Assembly (NCBI GenBank): GCA_022539475.1 | Contig: VCMS01000021.1 | Coordinates: 124,001-188,000, forward strand | DNA from: Gracilaria domingensis | Lineage: Eukaryota; Rhodophyta; Florideophyceae; Gracilariales; Gracilariaceae | Direction of reading: 5' to 3' | DNA: 64,000 nucleotides | In this document: in pieces, positions 24,553 to 35,126 of the stretch | Layout of the letters: each line of letters opens with the position of its first letter | Position numbering within the stretch: position 1 is the first letter of the stretch | Notes under the pieces: generated by a model | Database searches by the model: none | What the model was told of the DNA's origin: nothing | Seen by the model: the letters and a program-made list of their open reading frames with translations, nothing else | Translations under genes and position numbers: made by a program

Positions 24553-25590
24553 TTGCAATGAAGCAACAGTAGCTGCGAGTTAAGAAGTACATAAAGTAAA
24601 AATATAAAACTCAATAAATCTAGGCAGGTCATAATAACCAATTAATATCGTAATTGGATAAGTTTCGCAGAGAGGAAAAGAAAATGTCGCCGTTATTTGG
24701 TGGTAAGCGCACACTGAGACGCACGAAAGCCAAAACACGTTTCGTAGACAACAAATTGCAGCAATCTGGTGACAAATCTAGTCTCGATAATTGTAATTTT
24801 AAATTTGTTCTCAATATTTAATAATACTTTAATACAGCGTTCTATATCACGAACATTAAGAAAGTTACTCGTAGATGTCCATGCGATTGAAACTTACTCA
24901 TTATTATGCAATTCTAAAATGTTTTATTTTCAAAAGAAACTGTGATTCTTTATTACTGCAAAAACCGCATGAGAAAAAGAATAGAAATGGAGTCGAATAT
25001 AATTGTTAGACATCCATTACTGTAAAAATGAAAATATTTTAAAGACTTCATGTACAGCAGTTTTAGGAGGATATAAATTGTACAAAAACAAACTTCTTCT
25101 AATAAGACTTTACATGATCATTAATTTCATCCTCGGTTGTAAGCAGTTCTTAAAAACATCTTTCTTTAAATTTTATTGACATTGATTAAGGTATCTTATT
25201 ATTACTAAAGAAAATCAGCAGATGTAAAGATCCGGTTCCCACAATCAAACTTCCCATAGAGCGGTGATATTAATTATTCTTTTTCGGCTTGGAACCATTT
25301 TTGATTGATGTCCCAAGTATAGTAAAAAAGAAAGATATATATATGTAATTCTCATATTTCTCATCAAGTTAAGATACTAGTAGAAGTTCGACTTTAATCT
25401 AATAGTATTTAAACTTGACTGATCTAGAAGCAATATAAGTATATCGAGAGCGATGAAAGGTACTTGTCTGGAGAAGATTGCTAAAAGCTTGCAACAGGGA
25501 AAATTAGAAAAACTTTAATTTTAAAGGTTGCAGAACTGGTACTAGCTTACAAGAATTGGTTAAGCTACTTCCTTTCTCTTTTCATTTATG
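24553..25590. other. AT-rich, no feature recognised
   Basis: About 30% GC by eye, stops in all frames. Confidence 0.45.
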
Positions 25591-25596
25591 TATAAA

Positions 25597-25652
25597 TATA
25601 TAAAGCTCTCAATTCTTGAGCCTAAGGTCTACAACCGGTGATAATTAGAATG
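25597..25652 (+). promoter_or_regulatory. Core promoter and start, copy 1
   Basis: TATATAAAG at 25597-25605, then CTTGAGCCTAAGGTCTA and AACCGGT, and an ATG at 25650-25652, 53 bp after the TATA start. The frame (MGIILEVDAAS...) closes after 20 codons. Nearly identical in layout to 26725-26780. Confidence 0.55.
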
Positions 25653-26091
25653 GGTATCATATTGGAAGTTGATGCGGCCTCAATGGCGGTGAAAAGGTTT
25701 AAGAACCTTTGAAAAAAAATTAATATCCTAATAGTATTTCATTTTCATGAAAAAGGGTATAAATGTAAGGTTACGTTTATCCTGAAATGAAAGACGTTTA
25801 AGAAGGGAACCAGTAACTTGCTTCCGGTTGGAAAAGATCTTCTTTCAGCGTACTTTTTAGTTTAACACTTCATAGACGCCCTGATTATGTTGTACAAGGA
25901 ATGATTTCAAATTCATAATATTCGGATACGGTTATAAACACCCTTTTTTCAGCTTCAATTCTTTTTTACGCTGGAATCTGGCCCTATACCCCGTTTGATC
26001 ATTCCCAGAGCTTATACATGTAAATTTTCAAATGGTTCTGAATGTATTTTAAAACTGTCATAAGCGGACTTGAGAGAGAACGTTTTATATA
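25653..26091. other. AT-rich spacer downstream of promoter copy 1
   Basis: No open frame of note. The copy-1 reading frame ends at once, so this looks like the decayed body of a duplicated gene. Confidence 0.4.
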
Positions 26092-26697
26092 CACCCAGTC
26101 ACCGCAGTAAACGTGGCTCACTCTATCTGAGGTAACGAAAAACTAGCGAGGTCTACAATAAATGATGTGGGCCACAATAAATTCGTTACCACACTATAAA
26201 CGGTACAAAAGCATATAATGTGACCCACATTGTTTTATATAGACGCAAATGATGTGGGTTAGTTATGACATGATGCCACGCTAAAAGTCAATGTTTTGAA
26301 TCATTTGACTGCCTTAATGGAGTATATTGAGTTGGGAGATGATATTTGAATAAGATTGCAAAAGTTTATTAACTTTGAATTGCTATATTCTAAACATATG
26401 TCGTTTTCAAAGCATTAGTTGCTGTCTTAGGGTCATATGGATCTATACAAAAATGTAAATCATTGATAAAACACAATCAAGAACGTTTACAAAAACCGTA
26501 TAATATAGTCGAAATTGTTAAAGGTTGAAAACAAATTCGTTTAAATAGCAGAGAGCGCCACTTTAAAGTGTTTCATTGTGTTTCCCACGCTAATTTCGAC
26601 ACCTTCTAGAAAGGTTGGTCCCATAAATACTGTAGGCCATACTAAATATATATTACCACACTAATAAATCACCCACCTCTATTGCGGTCACTGGGTG
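26092..26697. mobile_element. Tc1/mariner-type MITE, 606 bp
   Basis: Terminal inverted repeats of about 25-30 bp (left begins CACCCAGTCACCGCA, right is the complement of CACCCAGTGACCGCA), flanked by TA on each side (26090-26091, 26698-26699), the target duplication of the Tc1/mariner superfamily. Internal direct repeats include TTACCACACTA. No coding sequence. It ends only 28 bp before the second TATA box. Confidence 0.8.
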
Positions 26698-26698
26698 T

Positions 26699-26725
26699 AC
26701 TGATACATACAAACTATGTATCAGT
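26699..26725. repeat. 10-bp perfect hairpin abutting a TATA box
   Basis: ACTGATACAT (26699-26708), 7-nt loop, ATGTATCAGT (26716-26725). It directly joins the MITE end to the TATA box at 26725. Confidence 0.7.
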
Positions 26726-26780
26726 ATATAAAACATTCACTTCTTGAGCATGATGTCTAAAACCGGTTTTAAATAGAATG
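26725..26780 (+). promoter_or_regulatory. Core promoter and start, copy 2
   Basis: TATATAAAA at 26725-26733, CTTGAGCATGATGTCTA, AACCGGT, and ATG at 26778-26780: the same order and the same 53-bp TATA-to-ATG distance as at 25597-25652. The two start peptides are similar (MGIILEVDAASM and MSSILEVNAESM). Confidence 0.6.
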
Positions 26781-26862
26781 AGCAGCATACTAGAAGTTAA
26801 TGCGGAGTCAATGGTGCCGAAAATTATTAAGACGCTTGGAAATATCATTTTCCGTGTTCAAA

Positions 26863-27393
26863 ATGGATGGCGAAGAGAACAAACCCCGTGACTTGGTGTT
26901 TAAAAAAGCTCTAAGCCTACAGATCTTACGGGAGTTTCTGAGTTGCGATGTAAACCAAAAGCATTCAAGAAACGCCGGAGACAAGGACCAAGTGGATGGA
27001 ACAATAGGTCAGTTGGCGAGTCTGGACGCAGTTGTTCGAGCTACAGAATTTGAAGGAGGGCCGGGTGGGGAGGAGAGTAAAAGGAAGGTGTTGTTCTCCA
27101 ACCAGTTCCGGAAGTATGTTCCACCCGCACTGGAAGGTATACTGATAGTTGTACGAATGGAAATGGCGCAGAAGTATGAAACGGAGTTCCGGAACGACCC
27201 AGTGGTTCAAGTCCCGCCCCATGGAAATGATGAATGTTTTGGAACTGTGGCATACTGGATACCGTCTAAGAAGGAACTATATCTAGCTGTTCGAGAAGAT
27301 GTATTTAAAGAAGATATTACGGAACATCTTGAACCCGTCTTGGACTGCTGTATTGGGTATTGCGACCCACGGGATCGCGTATACTCTCTATAA
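26863..27393 (+). CDS. Hypothetical protein, 176 aa, possibly one exon of a larger gene
   Basis: Begins MDGEENKPRDLVF at 26863 and ends at TAA 27391-27393. Contains an acidic/Gly-rich middle, then a hydrophobic FRKYVPPALEGILIVVRMEM segment and CFGTVAYWIP. No family recognised. The copy-2 promoter ATG (26778) lies in another frame that closes near 26890, so either a frameshift or an intron joins them, or this is a broken gene. It lies in the moderate-GC block 26.8-28.6 kb, unlike the AT-rich flank, which suggests real coding origin. Confidence 0.35.
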   Translation: MDGEENKPRDLVFKKALSLQILREFLSCDVNQKHSRNAGDKDQVDGTIGQLASLDAVVRATEFEGGPGGEESKRKVLFSNQFRKYVPPALEGILIVVRMEMAQKYETEFRNDPVVQVPPHGNDECFGTVAYWIPSKKELYLAVREDVFKEDITEHLEPVLDCCIGYCDPRDRVYSL

Positions 27394-28386
27394 AAGCAAT
27401 CGACGTAATTCGAGATACGAATGTGATCGATTGCAATCCGAATGTCGGGGAACGCATTAGGGAACGAAATGGGGTGGGCGTGGACGAAGATCATGACATG
27501 GGAGAAGAGGGGGATAGTATCTAAAGTACATGAACGGTTTTTGTTAAGAATGTTACTTAGTAAGAGTATGATGAACGTGGGCTCAAGGCTTACGATAGAA
27601 TCTGTTAATGTAGAAACGATGGAAGTGCCACTGAGAGTGAGGGAAAAATTGGTCGAGCAGGGTAGTTTTGGCGGATGACGTGTATGGAGCATTTGATTGA
27701 GGAGAATGGGATATATGTAGTTTGAGACACTCAGAAGCGGAGGTGATGTAAATCTGGAAAAGGGAAAGGGGAAAGTTGGACTGCATGAGAGTGTTGATGA
27801 GCTCTTCTGTGGAGCGCTTCACGAGTTTCGGGGCGATGGAGGAAATGTATGTGACGAGATTGTGAATGTTCTCACTTGGAGCGGGTGGAGAAACGGCAAG
27901 ACCGGAACCTGCGGAGAGGACTGAGAATTAAGTGGGGGTTGTGGTGTAGCTGGATGTGCTGCATCAGGAGAACTTACGGAGAGAGCGAGCTGCTGTTCTT
28001 CATAAGGTTCGTCAGTGGCGACTCGCCACTGACGAACCGTATAAATAACAGCAGCACTCGGAGTGCTACATTATCAGAGGGGCGGTTGGAGGTAGAAGAG
28101 AGATGGGGTTTGGTACCGCGGAGTGTGCGACGTTTCATTCGTGGGCGGAAGAGGGAACCGCGCGGGCCTGTAGGGGTGAAGAAAGGGTTTTGGTCATGCC
28201 GGTGCCTGCAACGATTCTGATGTCGCGCGAGGGACGCGATGGAGTTTTGCGAAATGTGCAGCGGTAGATGCAACAGATGTACATGATGCTGTGGGGTGGC
28301 GGGGGGGGAGGGGATCGGGATGTTAGAGGTGAAAAGTAGAGGTCAAAGGTGCAGTGGTGCAACTTGTAGGAAATTGTTGGCGTACC
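27394..28386 (+). other. Coding-like tract of uncertain frame
   Basis: G-rich plus strand with several short frames in succession (for example VGERIRERNGVGVDEDHDMGEE at 27450-27515; ERFLLRMLLSKSMMNVG at about 27530). They look like pieces of the gene begun at 26.8 kb, broken or interrupted by introns. No domain recognised. Confidence 0.3.
27987..28057. repeat. Long hairpin, MITE-like
   Basis: Perfect 15-bp stem GGTTCGTCAGTGGCG (28006-28020) and its complement (28024-28038) around a 3-nt loop. It extends imperfectly outward (GCTGCTGTT / AACAGCAGC) to about 35 bp per arm. Confidence 0.75.
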
Positions 28387-28616
28387 GTGTAGGTGAAAAT
28401 ATAGGAGAGTCAATCGCCGCCATGCACTTGGTAGTGTACGTGCACCACCATATAGGTACGTCGAGGCGGGAAGGAATTGAAAAAAGACTGATAAAAAATA
28501 TTCCTAAATTTGTGCGCCCATACTTTGCCGCCGGCGTGAACTCTACACTAGTGCTGTACTGGAGAAGTCAGGGAATTGCAATGGCACGGGCAAGACCAGG
28601 GCGAATTGAGCTCTGA
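28387..28616 (+). CDS. C-terminal fragment of an unrecognised protein
   Basis: Open frame VGENIGESIAAMHLVVYVHH ... KNIPKFVRPYFAAGVNSTLV ... RSQGIAMARARPGRIEL, ending at TGA 28614-28616. The composition looks like genuine coding sequence. Probably the end of the gene that starts near 26.8 kb. Function unknown. Confidence 0.35.
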
Positions 28617-28635
28617 TCATGGCCCTTCTATGCGA

Positions 28636-28890
28636 CAGACTATCTTCCGGATCGTGCGAGTTACATACAGGTAGGTGAAACATGTAACAGTTGCGATTCT
28701 ACCTGCGTTTCTATTGCGATCTAGTTGTTGCTGACCGAGTTCTACGCGAGCGATGTACGAAAAACGAGCTATCCATTATCTTCCAGATCATATGAGTCAC
28801 ATGCAGGTACGGTTTCGACTCTACGTGTTTTATGCGATCTAGTTCTTGCTGACGGCGTTCGACGCGAGGGTTTTACGAAGAGCGATCGAA
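28636..28890 (+). repeat. Tandem duplication, unit about 127 bp
   Basis: Two units share ATCTTCC-GATC, GAGT-ACAT-CAGGTA, TTGCGATCTAGTTGTTGCTG (second: ATGCGATCTAGTTCTTGCTG) and TTC-ACGCGAG. They diverge by roughly 20%. The second starts near 28775. Confidence 0.6.
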
Positions 28891-29344
28891 GTTTATATGA
28901 ACAACAAGCGCGCATGTTTTTCAATGCTACACCACTTAGTAAGTATCTGGAAAGCGTTACATCGATCGTTTCGAGTGACAAATGTAGAGGTTCCAATGAC
29001 TAACTGCTGTGTTTCAGTTCTCGCGTATCGATGTTTGGGTTTTACATGGACAGGTATGTGACACAAACGTATCAAAAAGGCTGTATGTTATCTGAGTACT
29101 AACTGTGTGTCTGTGTCTGATTACTGCTTCAAGTAAGAAGTTCTTGCGTAGTCTTGATTCTTGAATAGGCCAGCGACGCGGACACACATTGTGTCGGTGA
29201 TGGGGAGGTAAGAGGTTCACGTATGGAGGAGACATGTTTTGTTTGCTTTGAATGTGGCTACTAAATTTGTGTGCGTTTATGGCTTTCTGTTAAGACGCGA
29301 TCCAAGTACGTGGAATTTTGCGAAGGAAGATTTTGCTGAAATTC

Positions 29345-29835
29345 AGGGTGTTTCGGTGAAGTTCATGGTGTGTTGCTATGTTCATGGTGTTTTGGTGAAG
29401 TTAATGTTGTGTTGGTGACGTTAATGCTTGTTTCTTTGATCATGGTGTTTTGGTGAAGTTCATGTTGTGTTGGTGACGTTCGTGGTTGTTGCTTTGATCA
29501 TGCTGCTTTGGTGAAGCTCATGTTCTTTTCGTTCGATCATGGTGTCTTCGTTTGATCATGGTGTGTTGGTGATGTTCAGGGTGTTTTGGTGAATTTTATT
29601 GTGTGTTGGTGGTGTCCATGGTGTGTTCCTGACAATCTTTTGTTTGGTGAAGTTCATGATGTGCTCCTGAAGTTCTCTTCGTTTTCGTGAAGTTCTTAGT
29701 GTGTTGCTGAAGTTCATGGTGTGTTGATGACGTTCATGGTGTGTTGCTGAAGTTCTTATGTTCTGGTGAAGTTCATGGTGTGTTACTGAAGCTATTGTGT
29801 TTTGGTGAAGTTCATGGTGTTTTGCTCAAGGTCTA
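29345..29835 (+). repeat. Degenerate minisatellite, unit about 20-22 bp
   Basis: About 490 bp of imperfect tandem copies of TGTTTTGGTGAAGTTCATGG and variants (TGTGTTGCTGAAGTTCATGG, TTTGATCATGGTG). No open frame runs through it. Higher-order variants with GATCATGG cluster at 29440-29560. Confidence 0.85.
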
Positions 29836-30330
29836 CCTTTACATGAAGAAATGTTGAAGATGTCTTCCCGGTTTGCTTCTGCGGATGAACCCCAAAACCA
29901 ATCCTCACCACTTTTTCATGCGTCGTTTGCACCCGCTGAGCACCACTGTGACTTGCCACTCGGGAACACTCACAATGCTCAGAAAGTATGGCAGGAAATG
30001 AACATATCAGGCGTATTATCTTCGGAGAATCGTTGGGTTCGGTCAAGACTGGTCCGCTCACTGGCGCCCTCATTGGGTCCGATGGTGGACCATGCGAATG
30101 GGCCCACTCGACTAGAGCAAATTCAAAAGTAGAGGCCTGGAACTACAGTTCTGGCATATTTCATAGTTGCTAGTTTTAGATGTCTAGTATCAACAACATA
30201 GTTTATTTCAGCCTTCCTCAGAATCCCTCAATAGTCGTAGGTTGGTCTAGTTTTTCCTCCGAATGGGAACTACAGAAAGTGCAATTTAACATATGAAAAA
30301 CTAGCATTTCGAAACTAGCATTTTGGACTG
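29836..30330. other. Right flank of the insertion, no gene recognised
   Basis: One 93-codon frame at 29851-30132 has no recognised domain. Near 30290-30330 there is a short direct repeat AACTAGCATTT-GAAACTAGCATTT. Confidence 0.4.
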
Positions 30331-30357
30331 CTAACTATCAAAACGAGAACACAGACG

Positions 30358-31250
30358 CATTTCCGTTTATACAGATCGAAGGGGAAACCGTCATGGTGCA
30401 ACTTCCGCTAGGCCGAAAAATATTTCGCTCGACTGTTCTCAAACCTTTGGTGAGATCCTCACTCCAAGAAGGAGACCTTGCAGCCTCACTCCCATCACTA
30501 ACCTCAGCGTCTACGAGTTGTAGAGATGATGGTGTTGAGAGTTCAACGGGCGAAGCGGAGCATCTTGCCATGTTTGGGTCTACAAAGGTAGACATCGCTG
30601 GAAAAGATTCGGTCCATCTATTCAAAGATGCACGCAGAGCTGAGTTGGATGGACTGCTACGGAAAGGAACATTCAAGGTGGTCAAGCGAGGTAATGTCCG
30701 TGCCGGACAACGTATCTACGGCACTCGATTTATTGATGCTTTCAAGACTGTAGATGGAATGGAAACTCGAAAGTCTCGACTTGTCGCCCAAAACTACTCC
30801 GACCACCAAGCTACTTCTATCTCCACCAAGGCTCCCACAGTTAGCCGTTTAGGTCAGCGACTTACTGTCGCCCTCGCTGCATGTTTCCCCAGCCATACAC
30901 CTTACCTTCGTGATATATCTCAGGCATACGTCCAGTCTGAATCCTCTCTCGAACGCCAGATCTTCCTCCGCCCGCCAGCGGAAATGGGCCTGAACGACGA
31001 CGAAGTTCTCTTAGCTCTGAAACCACTGTATGGAATTCCAGAGAGTGGGCTTCACTGGTTCCTGACGTACCAGAATCATCATAAAGAGGCACTTGGAATG
31101 AGGGAAACAAATGTCGACCCTTGTGTATTGGTGCGTAGAAATGGTCTTTGTTTGGAAGGTATGACTGCCCCCGCAAGTCGACGACTCGTTTGGCCACGGA
31201 TCTTCTAGTTTCCTGAAAGCTGAGAACAGTACCGCCTTGAAGTTCAAGTC
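30358..31250 (+). pseudogene. Copia reverse transcriptase region
   Basis: Starts with the linker QLPLGRKIFRSTVLKP, then the typical copia RT sequence (TRFIDAFK, KSRLVAQNY, APTVSRLGQRL, FLRPPAEMGL, LALKPLYGIPESG). Belongs with the protease-integrase region at 18.5-20.1 kb on the other side of the insertion. Confidence 0.85.
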
Positions 31251-31310
31251 GAAACCACGAAGACATTTACCGAAAGGGGAAGGAGGTGTGTTCAATGGCT
31301 GTCACATCAA

Positions 31311-32100
31311 TTGAAACGAAGACGGATCTTTCTCCATCTCTCAAACGAAGAAGTTAAAATCCTTTCGACACGTACGCACGATGAAGAGTTTAAGAGCATC
31401 AGGGCTCAGGCCCAGTACATCGGCAACTGTGTCAGGCCGGAGATTTGTGGTGCTGTCCAACTACTCGCGACTGGAAAATATGGACCTACTCTGCAGCAGA
31501 AGAAGCTCCTCAATAAGGTTGTAGAGCACTGCCATCCTACAGCAGATGTCGGACTTCACTATGTCCCACTCGATCTTCCTTCCGCTTGTCTCATCCTATT
31601 TACGGATGCATCGTTTGCAAAAGCGTCCGATTTGAAATCGCAGCTGGGCTTTGTACTCTTGAAATACGGAAGAGCCAATATCCTGCACTACGGTAGTACA
31701 AGCTTCAAGAGATTGACGCGTTCCGTGATGGCAGCGGAAATACACGCGCTGGTGTACGGGTTTGACAACGCGTACGTGACCAAAACCATAGTGTCTCAGG
31801 TTCTTGGAAGGCCCATAGAAGTGGATGGTTCTGTAGACTCGCGGACCTTGTTCAATGTCGTTGCCAAGAGTGCCTCTACGGCTGAAAAGAGTTTACAAAT
31901 TGATGTATTTGCCTTGAAGGAAAGTCATGAGAAAGGCAAACTTCACAGTCTTGCCTGGATTCCGAGTTTTCACAACATTGCCGATGCGATGACTAAGGCC
32001 TGTAACTGGATTGGCCACTGTTTGTGGAAGCTGATGACAAATAATCGGCTTCATCTCCAACCCAAAGGTTGGGTAAGTCATTTCGAAGATATCTCTTCGA
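31311..32100 (+). pseudogene. Copia RNase H region
   Basis: Contains the RNase H core with D in LFTDASFAKA and E in MAAEIHALVYG, then the copia C-terminal signature IPSFHNIADAMTKA. Lies just before the polypurine tract and 3' LTR. Confidence 0.88.
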
Positions 32101-32117
32101 AAGAGAAAAAGAGTGAA

Positions 32118-32560
32118 TGTGAATCATTATGAGCGATCTGCGGGCCAGTTGAGCAGTTTGGCGCAGAATTATACGCAGTTAATGAATACAGTTACTGGCA
32201 TGAGCATTACGTGAATGTCAGTACTATGCTTGGCACAATGCGGAACATGTATGAGTGTCAATAGATGCTGTAGTCAGGCGACAGTTTCAAGGAACTTGTG
32301 TACCTCAATCATAGTCCACAGACAAGCGTCGTAGATTGTGGAAACCTATACTTAAGGTATCATACTCAACAGTTCTCGGTAAAGAAAACCATCAATCATC
32401 GTTTTACAACTCTACTCTTGACTACTTGTCTTTCTTCTGTGTGTCCGCGCCCACGCGCTTGCCGCGCAACAACCGCATTTGCTTGTCCTCTTTGGACTCC
32501 AGCAACGCAACCGGACTACCGCGGTAACGCGCCTCTGGTTCAAACCAACCCATTTTGACA
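32118..32560 (+). repeat. Copia 3' LTR
   Basis: 443 bp, TGTGAATC to TTTTGACA, followed by target duplication GATGC at 32561-32565. Confidence 0.92.
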
Positions 32561-33270
32561 GATGCTTAAACGGGTGCTAATCTATGTAAATGGGTGCCAC
32601 CTAATGTACAGTACTACTGACACCCCCTCTCGATCGGTACGAGTTTAAAGTCGTAGGACTATGAAGCGGTTGGCCGTCTAAATCTACAATAGGTGTGCCC
32701 CAGATTTGAACTTTTCTGTTCAGTGTTAAGCAATAGGCCAAGAATTACAATCATTGAAGTAATCCAGCAAAATAAATATAGTGGTTACAGTGATATTTCT
32801 GTTCCCCACATAAAGAATATATTTGTTGTGCATTGTTCACCCCACCCAGTTCCTTATGATCTGGTGTAAATATTTAGTGCGTGGCTCAGCACAATCTTCT
32901 TTGGTTCGCATTAAAAGCGATTCCAATAAGTACCGCATTAAAGGCAGTTGAAAAACTTGAATGGTGTCCACGTAATTTGTGGCGGTAGTTATCCATTCAA
33001 TTAAAGAAACCAAATCTCTTACTATCTTCTTCAGCCTCCGGCATCATTTCTATATTAATTTGTCAAGAACCGACTGCCATCTTAAATAGTGCTGCTTCTT
33101 TTGATGAAGTTCAGCACGAGAAAAGAAAAAAGGATGTGCATAAATTGCGGTTACAGTTATGAAATGTGCGAAGAAGAAAGATTTGGGATAAAAATGTACT
33201 CTGTTCAATGACTAGAATACAATAAAAGCATCGTAAATGCGAGGGCAGCGTGTCCGTAGGCCCATTAACC

Positions 33271-33418
33271 TGTGAGAGTGAATGAGTAGTGAGGCGTTGG
33301 AGAACAAGACTGTGTGTCTGGTTCTCCTCAGCACTGCTCTAATAGTGAAAGAAGCAGATGCTTAAACGGGTGCTAATCTATGTAAATGGGTGCCACCTAA
33401 TGTACAGTACTACTGAAA
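33271..33418 (+). repeat. Right 148-bp LTR of the miniature element
   Basis: Uninterrupted copy of the site into which the copia element inserted, carrying the contiguous sequence AGCAGATGCTTAAACGGG. Followed by AAACC. Confidence 0.85.
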
Positions 33419-33423
33419 AAACC

Positions 33424-34388
33424 GATTGCGTCTATTCATATTGTGGTCTAAAGTCGCTTCCTCTCCTCTTGAAGCGCACGTATTACATCAAACTGTGTTC
33501 GACATACCGGATCTCACAGCTACCTTCCGAACAATGGTTGGTCAAACCCCGGAGCTAGCTTGAATGGGCCAGAATCACTGATTGTCCACGCCATCAAGCC
33601 ACCTCTCCAACACTTTTCATGGGGTCCTTTATTTTTCAGTTCTCGTCTTTTCATGCAGTACTCTCGTTTTCACAGCAGTACTGGCATCAGATACCTCTTC
33701 TCAGTCAGACTCATCCCTTCTATGCGACAATATTTCGCGGGTCCGAATCATTCTTATGGGCTAGTTGATGGTTACCTTGTGCTAGTACATGCGTAGGGGT
33801 CGATAACGTAGGTTGCACATTGTAGAGTGCTACGCAATTCATCTACAGAGTAGGTGACTAGAAACCAGAAGGGTTATTAATTCTTTACTGAGAAACTTCC
33901 AAAAGTGCGAACCCAACACTACGTTCCGTTTCGGAACTCAACTCTAACGCGGCGCAATAAATATCGAGTGTGAGGCGAGATGAAGCAGACATGGGGCAGA
34001 CTCAGGAAGGACTCCTGTCATTCTTGTTCCCGTTCATGTGCCCTTGGCAAGGGCCCCTTGCCACTGTCATGTGATAAAAAAGGTTTCGTCGATGGCGAAT
34101 CGTTTTCGTTATTGCGTGAAAGATTCGCAAGGTTTATGGTTAAGCAGCAGCCATCGTACAGCACTGTTTCACAGTACAAATTTAAGCCATCTCGTGTACC
34201 AAAATTGTCCCGCTGACTCGTACTCTTGGCGATGTTTTATCGAAACAGAAACACATGTGCCTCCCCCCGCCATGTACGCCCAAAATCTCCGCAGTTGTGC
34301 CCCCAAACCTCTTTGATAATCGCAGCAGCTCAAATTTAAAGGCCTACTTCGTGACATCTCTACGTTTTCGACCCATATACATAAATAT
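33424..34388. other. Spacer between the two LTR-element nests
   Basis: Only short frames without known domains. It may represent pre-insertion host sequence. Confidence 0.45.
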
Positions 34389-34794
34389 TGATGAGTGTCG
34401 AGAGGGAGGCTGGTTGAAAGAAAAGATGGGAGAAAACAAAGGGGCGAAGAAAGCAAACTGATGCGCACACCTCTGGCGAACTGGCTTCTGCCTTCGCCGA
34501 GGTCATTCCCGGTCTTCGGGCGGGCGCTTTTATTGTGTTTGCTCGCGACCTCTTAGCCGAAGAGGATCGAAGTCTGCTCAATGCGGATCCAGCAATAACG
34601 TAGATCCCCAAAAAATTAAGGGAATTCTCATATGCATATTTTACACGCGACTGTGTCAGCCTCATCTCGGTCATACACTTTCCGTCGCGGCTCATTCGGA
34701 GCTGCTGTTTGATCTGGTGAGCTTCTTGTTCCGTTTCACTCACCGGCCGCGTCCGCACAGCTGTTCCGTCGCGTTGCTGTCGTCACATTTCACA
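34389..34794 (-). repeat. G1 3' LTR
   Basis: Plus-strand ends TGATGAGTGTCGAG and CATTTCACA. Strongly similar to 52358-52792 over its length (shared CTTCTGCCTTCGCCGAGGTC and TTACACGCGACTGTGTCAGC). Confidence 0.9.
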
Positions 34795-34844
34795 ACAGCG
34801 CCCCATGAGCTGCTCCGCGTAAGGTTTTGGTAGCTCAGTTAAAT

Positions 34845-35126
34845 TCAATTCACGAAGGCACGCTGGCACTTCGTGCCATTTGCAGATACATCGTCGATAA
34901 ATTCTTGCTTCAGCACCGGGACATCTACTTTCAATGACTTTATAGCAATCAAATCCCGTTTTTCGTCTGAAAATCTTTTCCACTTGACTAGAAACTGTAC
35001 TTCACCATCTTTTCTTCTCACATCTTCAAATAGATCGATGAATAGCATTTCACCCTCTTCGTAGACGAGATGTTCTTCCAGCGATTCGGTCAAATTGTAG
35101 TCTTTATGCGAAAAAAATTCAAACAC
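34845..35126 (-). pseudogene. G1 integrase C-terminus, chromodomain-like
   Basis: Reads DLFEDVRRKDGEVQFLVKWK, with the FLVKW core typical of chromodomains in Ty3/gypsy chromoviruses, which guide integration to chromatin. Position next to the 3' LTR fits. Confidence 0.6.

Larger units (their letters stand above)
20077..30357. mobile_element. 10.3-kb TIR-bounded insertion, superfamily unknown
   Basis: Interrupts the copia polyprotein between the integrase tail (WEGP) and the RT linker (FPFIQIEGE). The two ends are inverted repeats of 27 bp, 25 of 27 matching: left 20077-20103 begins CGTCTGTATTCTCGTTTTG, right 30331-30357 ends CAAAACGAGAACACAGACG. Only a dinucleotide CA (20075-20076, 30358-30359) is duplicated at most. 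No transposase is recognised inside. Contents: foldback 24200-24552, Tc1-type MITE 26092-26697, duplicated promoters, a coding-like tract 26.8-28.6 kb and a minisatellite 29.3-29.8 kb. GC content shifts sharply (very AT-rich at 23.0-26.7 kb), so it may be composite. Confidence 0.7.
16401..32560 (+). mobile_element. Ty1/copia LTR retrotransposon, broken
   Basis: Copia order gag, protease, integrase, reverse transcriptase, RNase H on the plus strand between two 443-bp LTRs. A 5-bp target duplication GATGC (16396-16400 and 32561-32565) shows insertion into the left LTR of the miniature element. A 10.3-kb foreign segment (20077-30357) lies between integrase and RT; without it the element is about 5.9 kb, normal for copia. 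A purine-rich tract (about 32097-32117) precedes the 3' LTR. It is a fossil with several breaks besides the insertion. A hand count of the LTRs gives about 21 differences in 443 bp (about 4.7%), so it is neither very recent nor ancient. Confidence 0.92.
16310..33418 (+). mobile_element. Miniature LTR element (TRIM-like) hosting the copia nest
   Basis: Terminal repeats of 148 bp begin TGTGAGAG. The right LTR is 33271-33418. The left LTR is split by the copia insertion into 16310-16400 (91 bp) and 32566-32622 (57 bp), which add to exactly 148 bp. Both LTRs share GAGGCGTTGGAGAACAAGAC and end in GTACTACTGA. The internal region is only 648 bp (32623-33270) and shows no coding domain. A 5-bp target duplication AAACC flanks the pair (16305-16309 and 33419-33423). 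Size and lack of coding fit terminal-repeat retrotransposons in miniature, which are non-autonomous. Confidence 0.8.
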
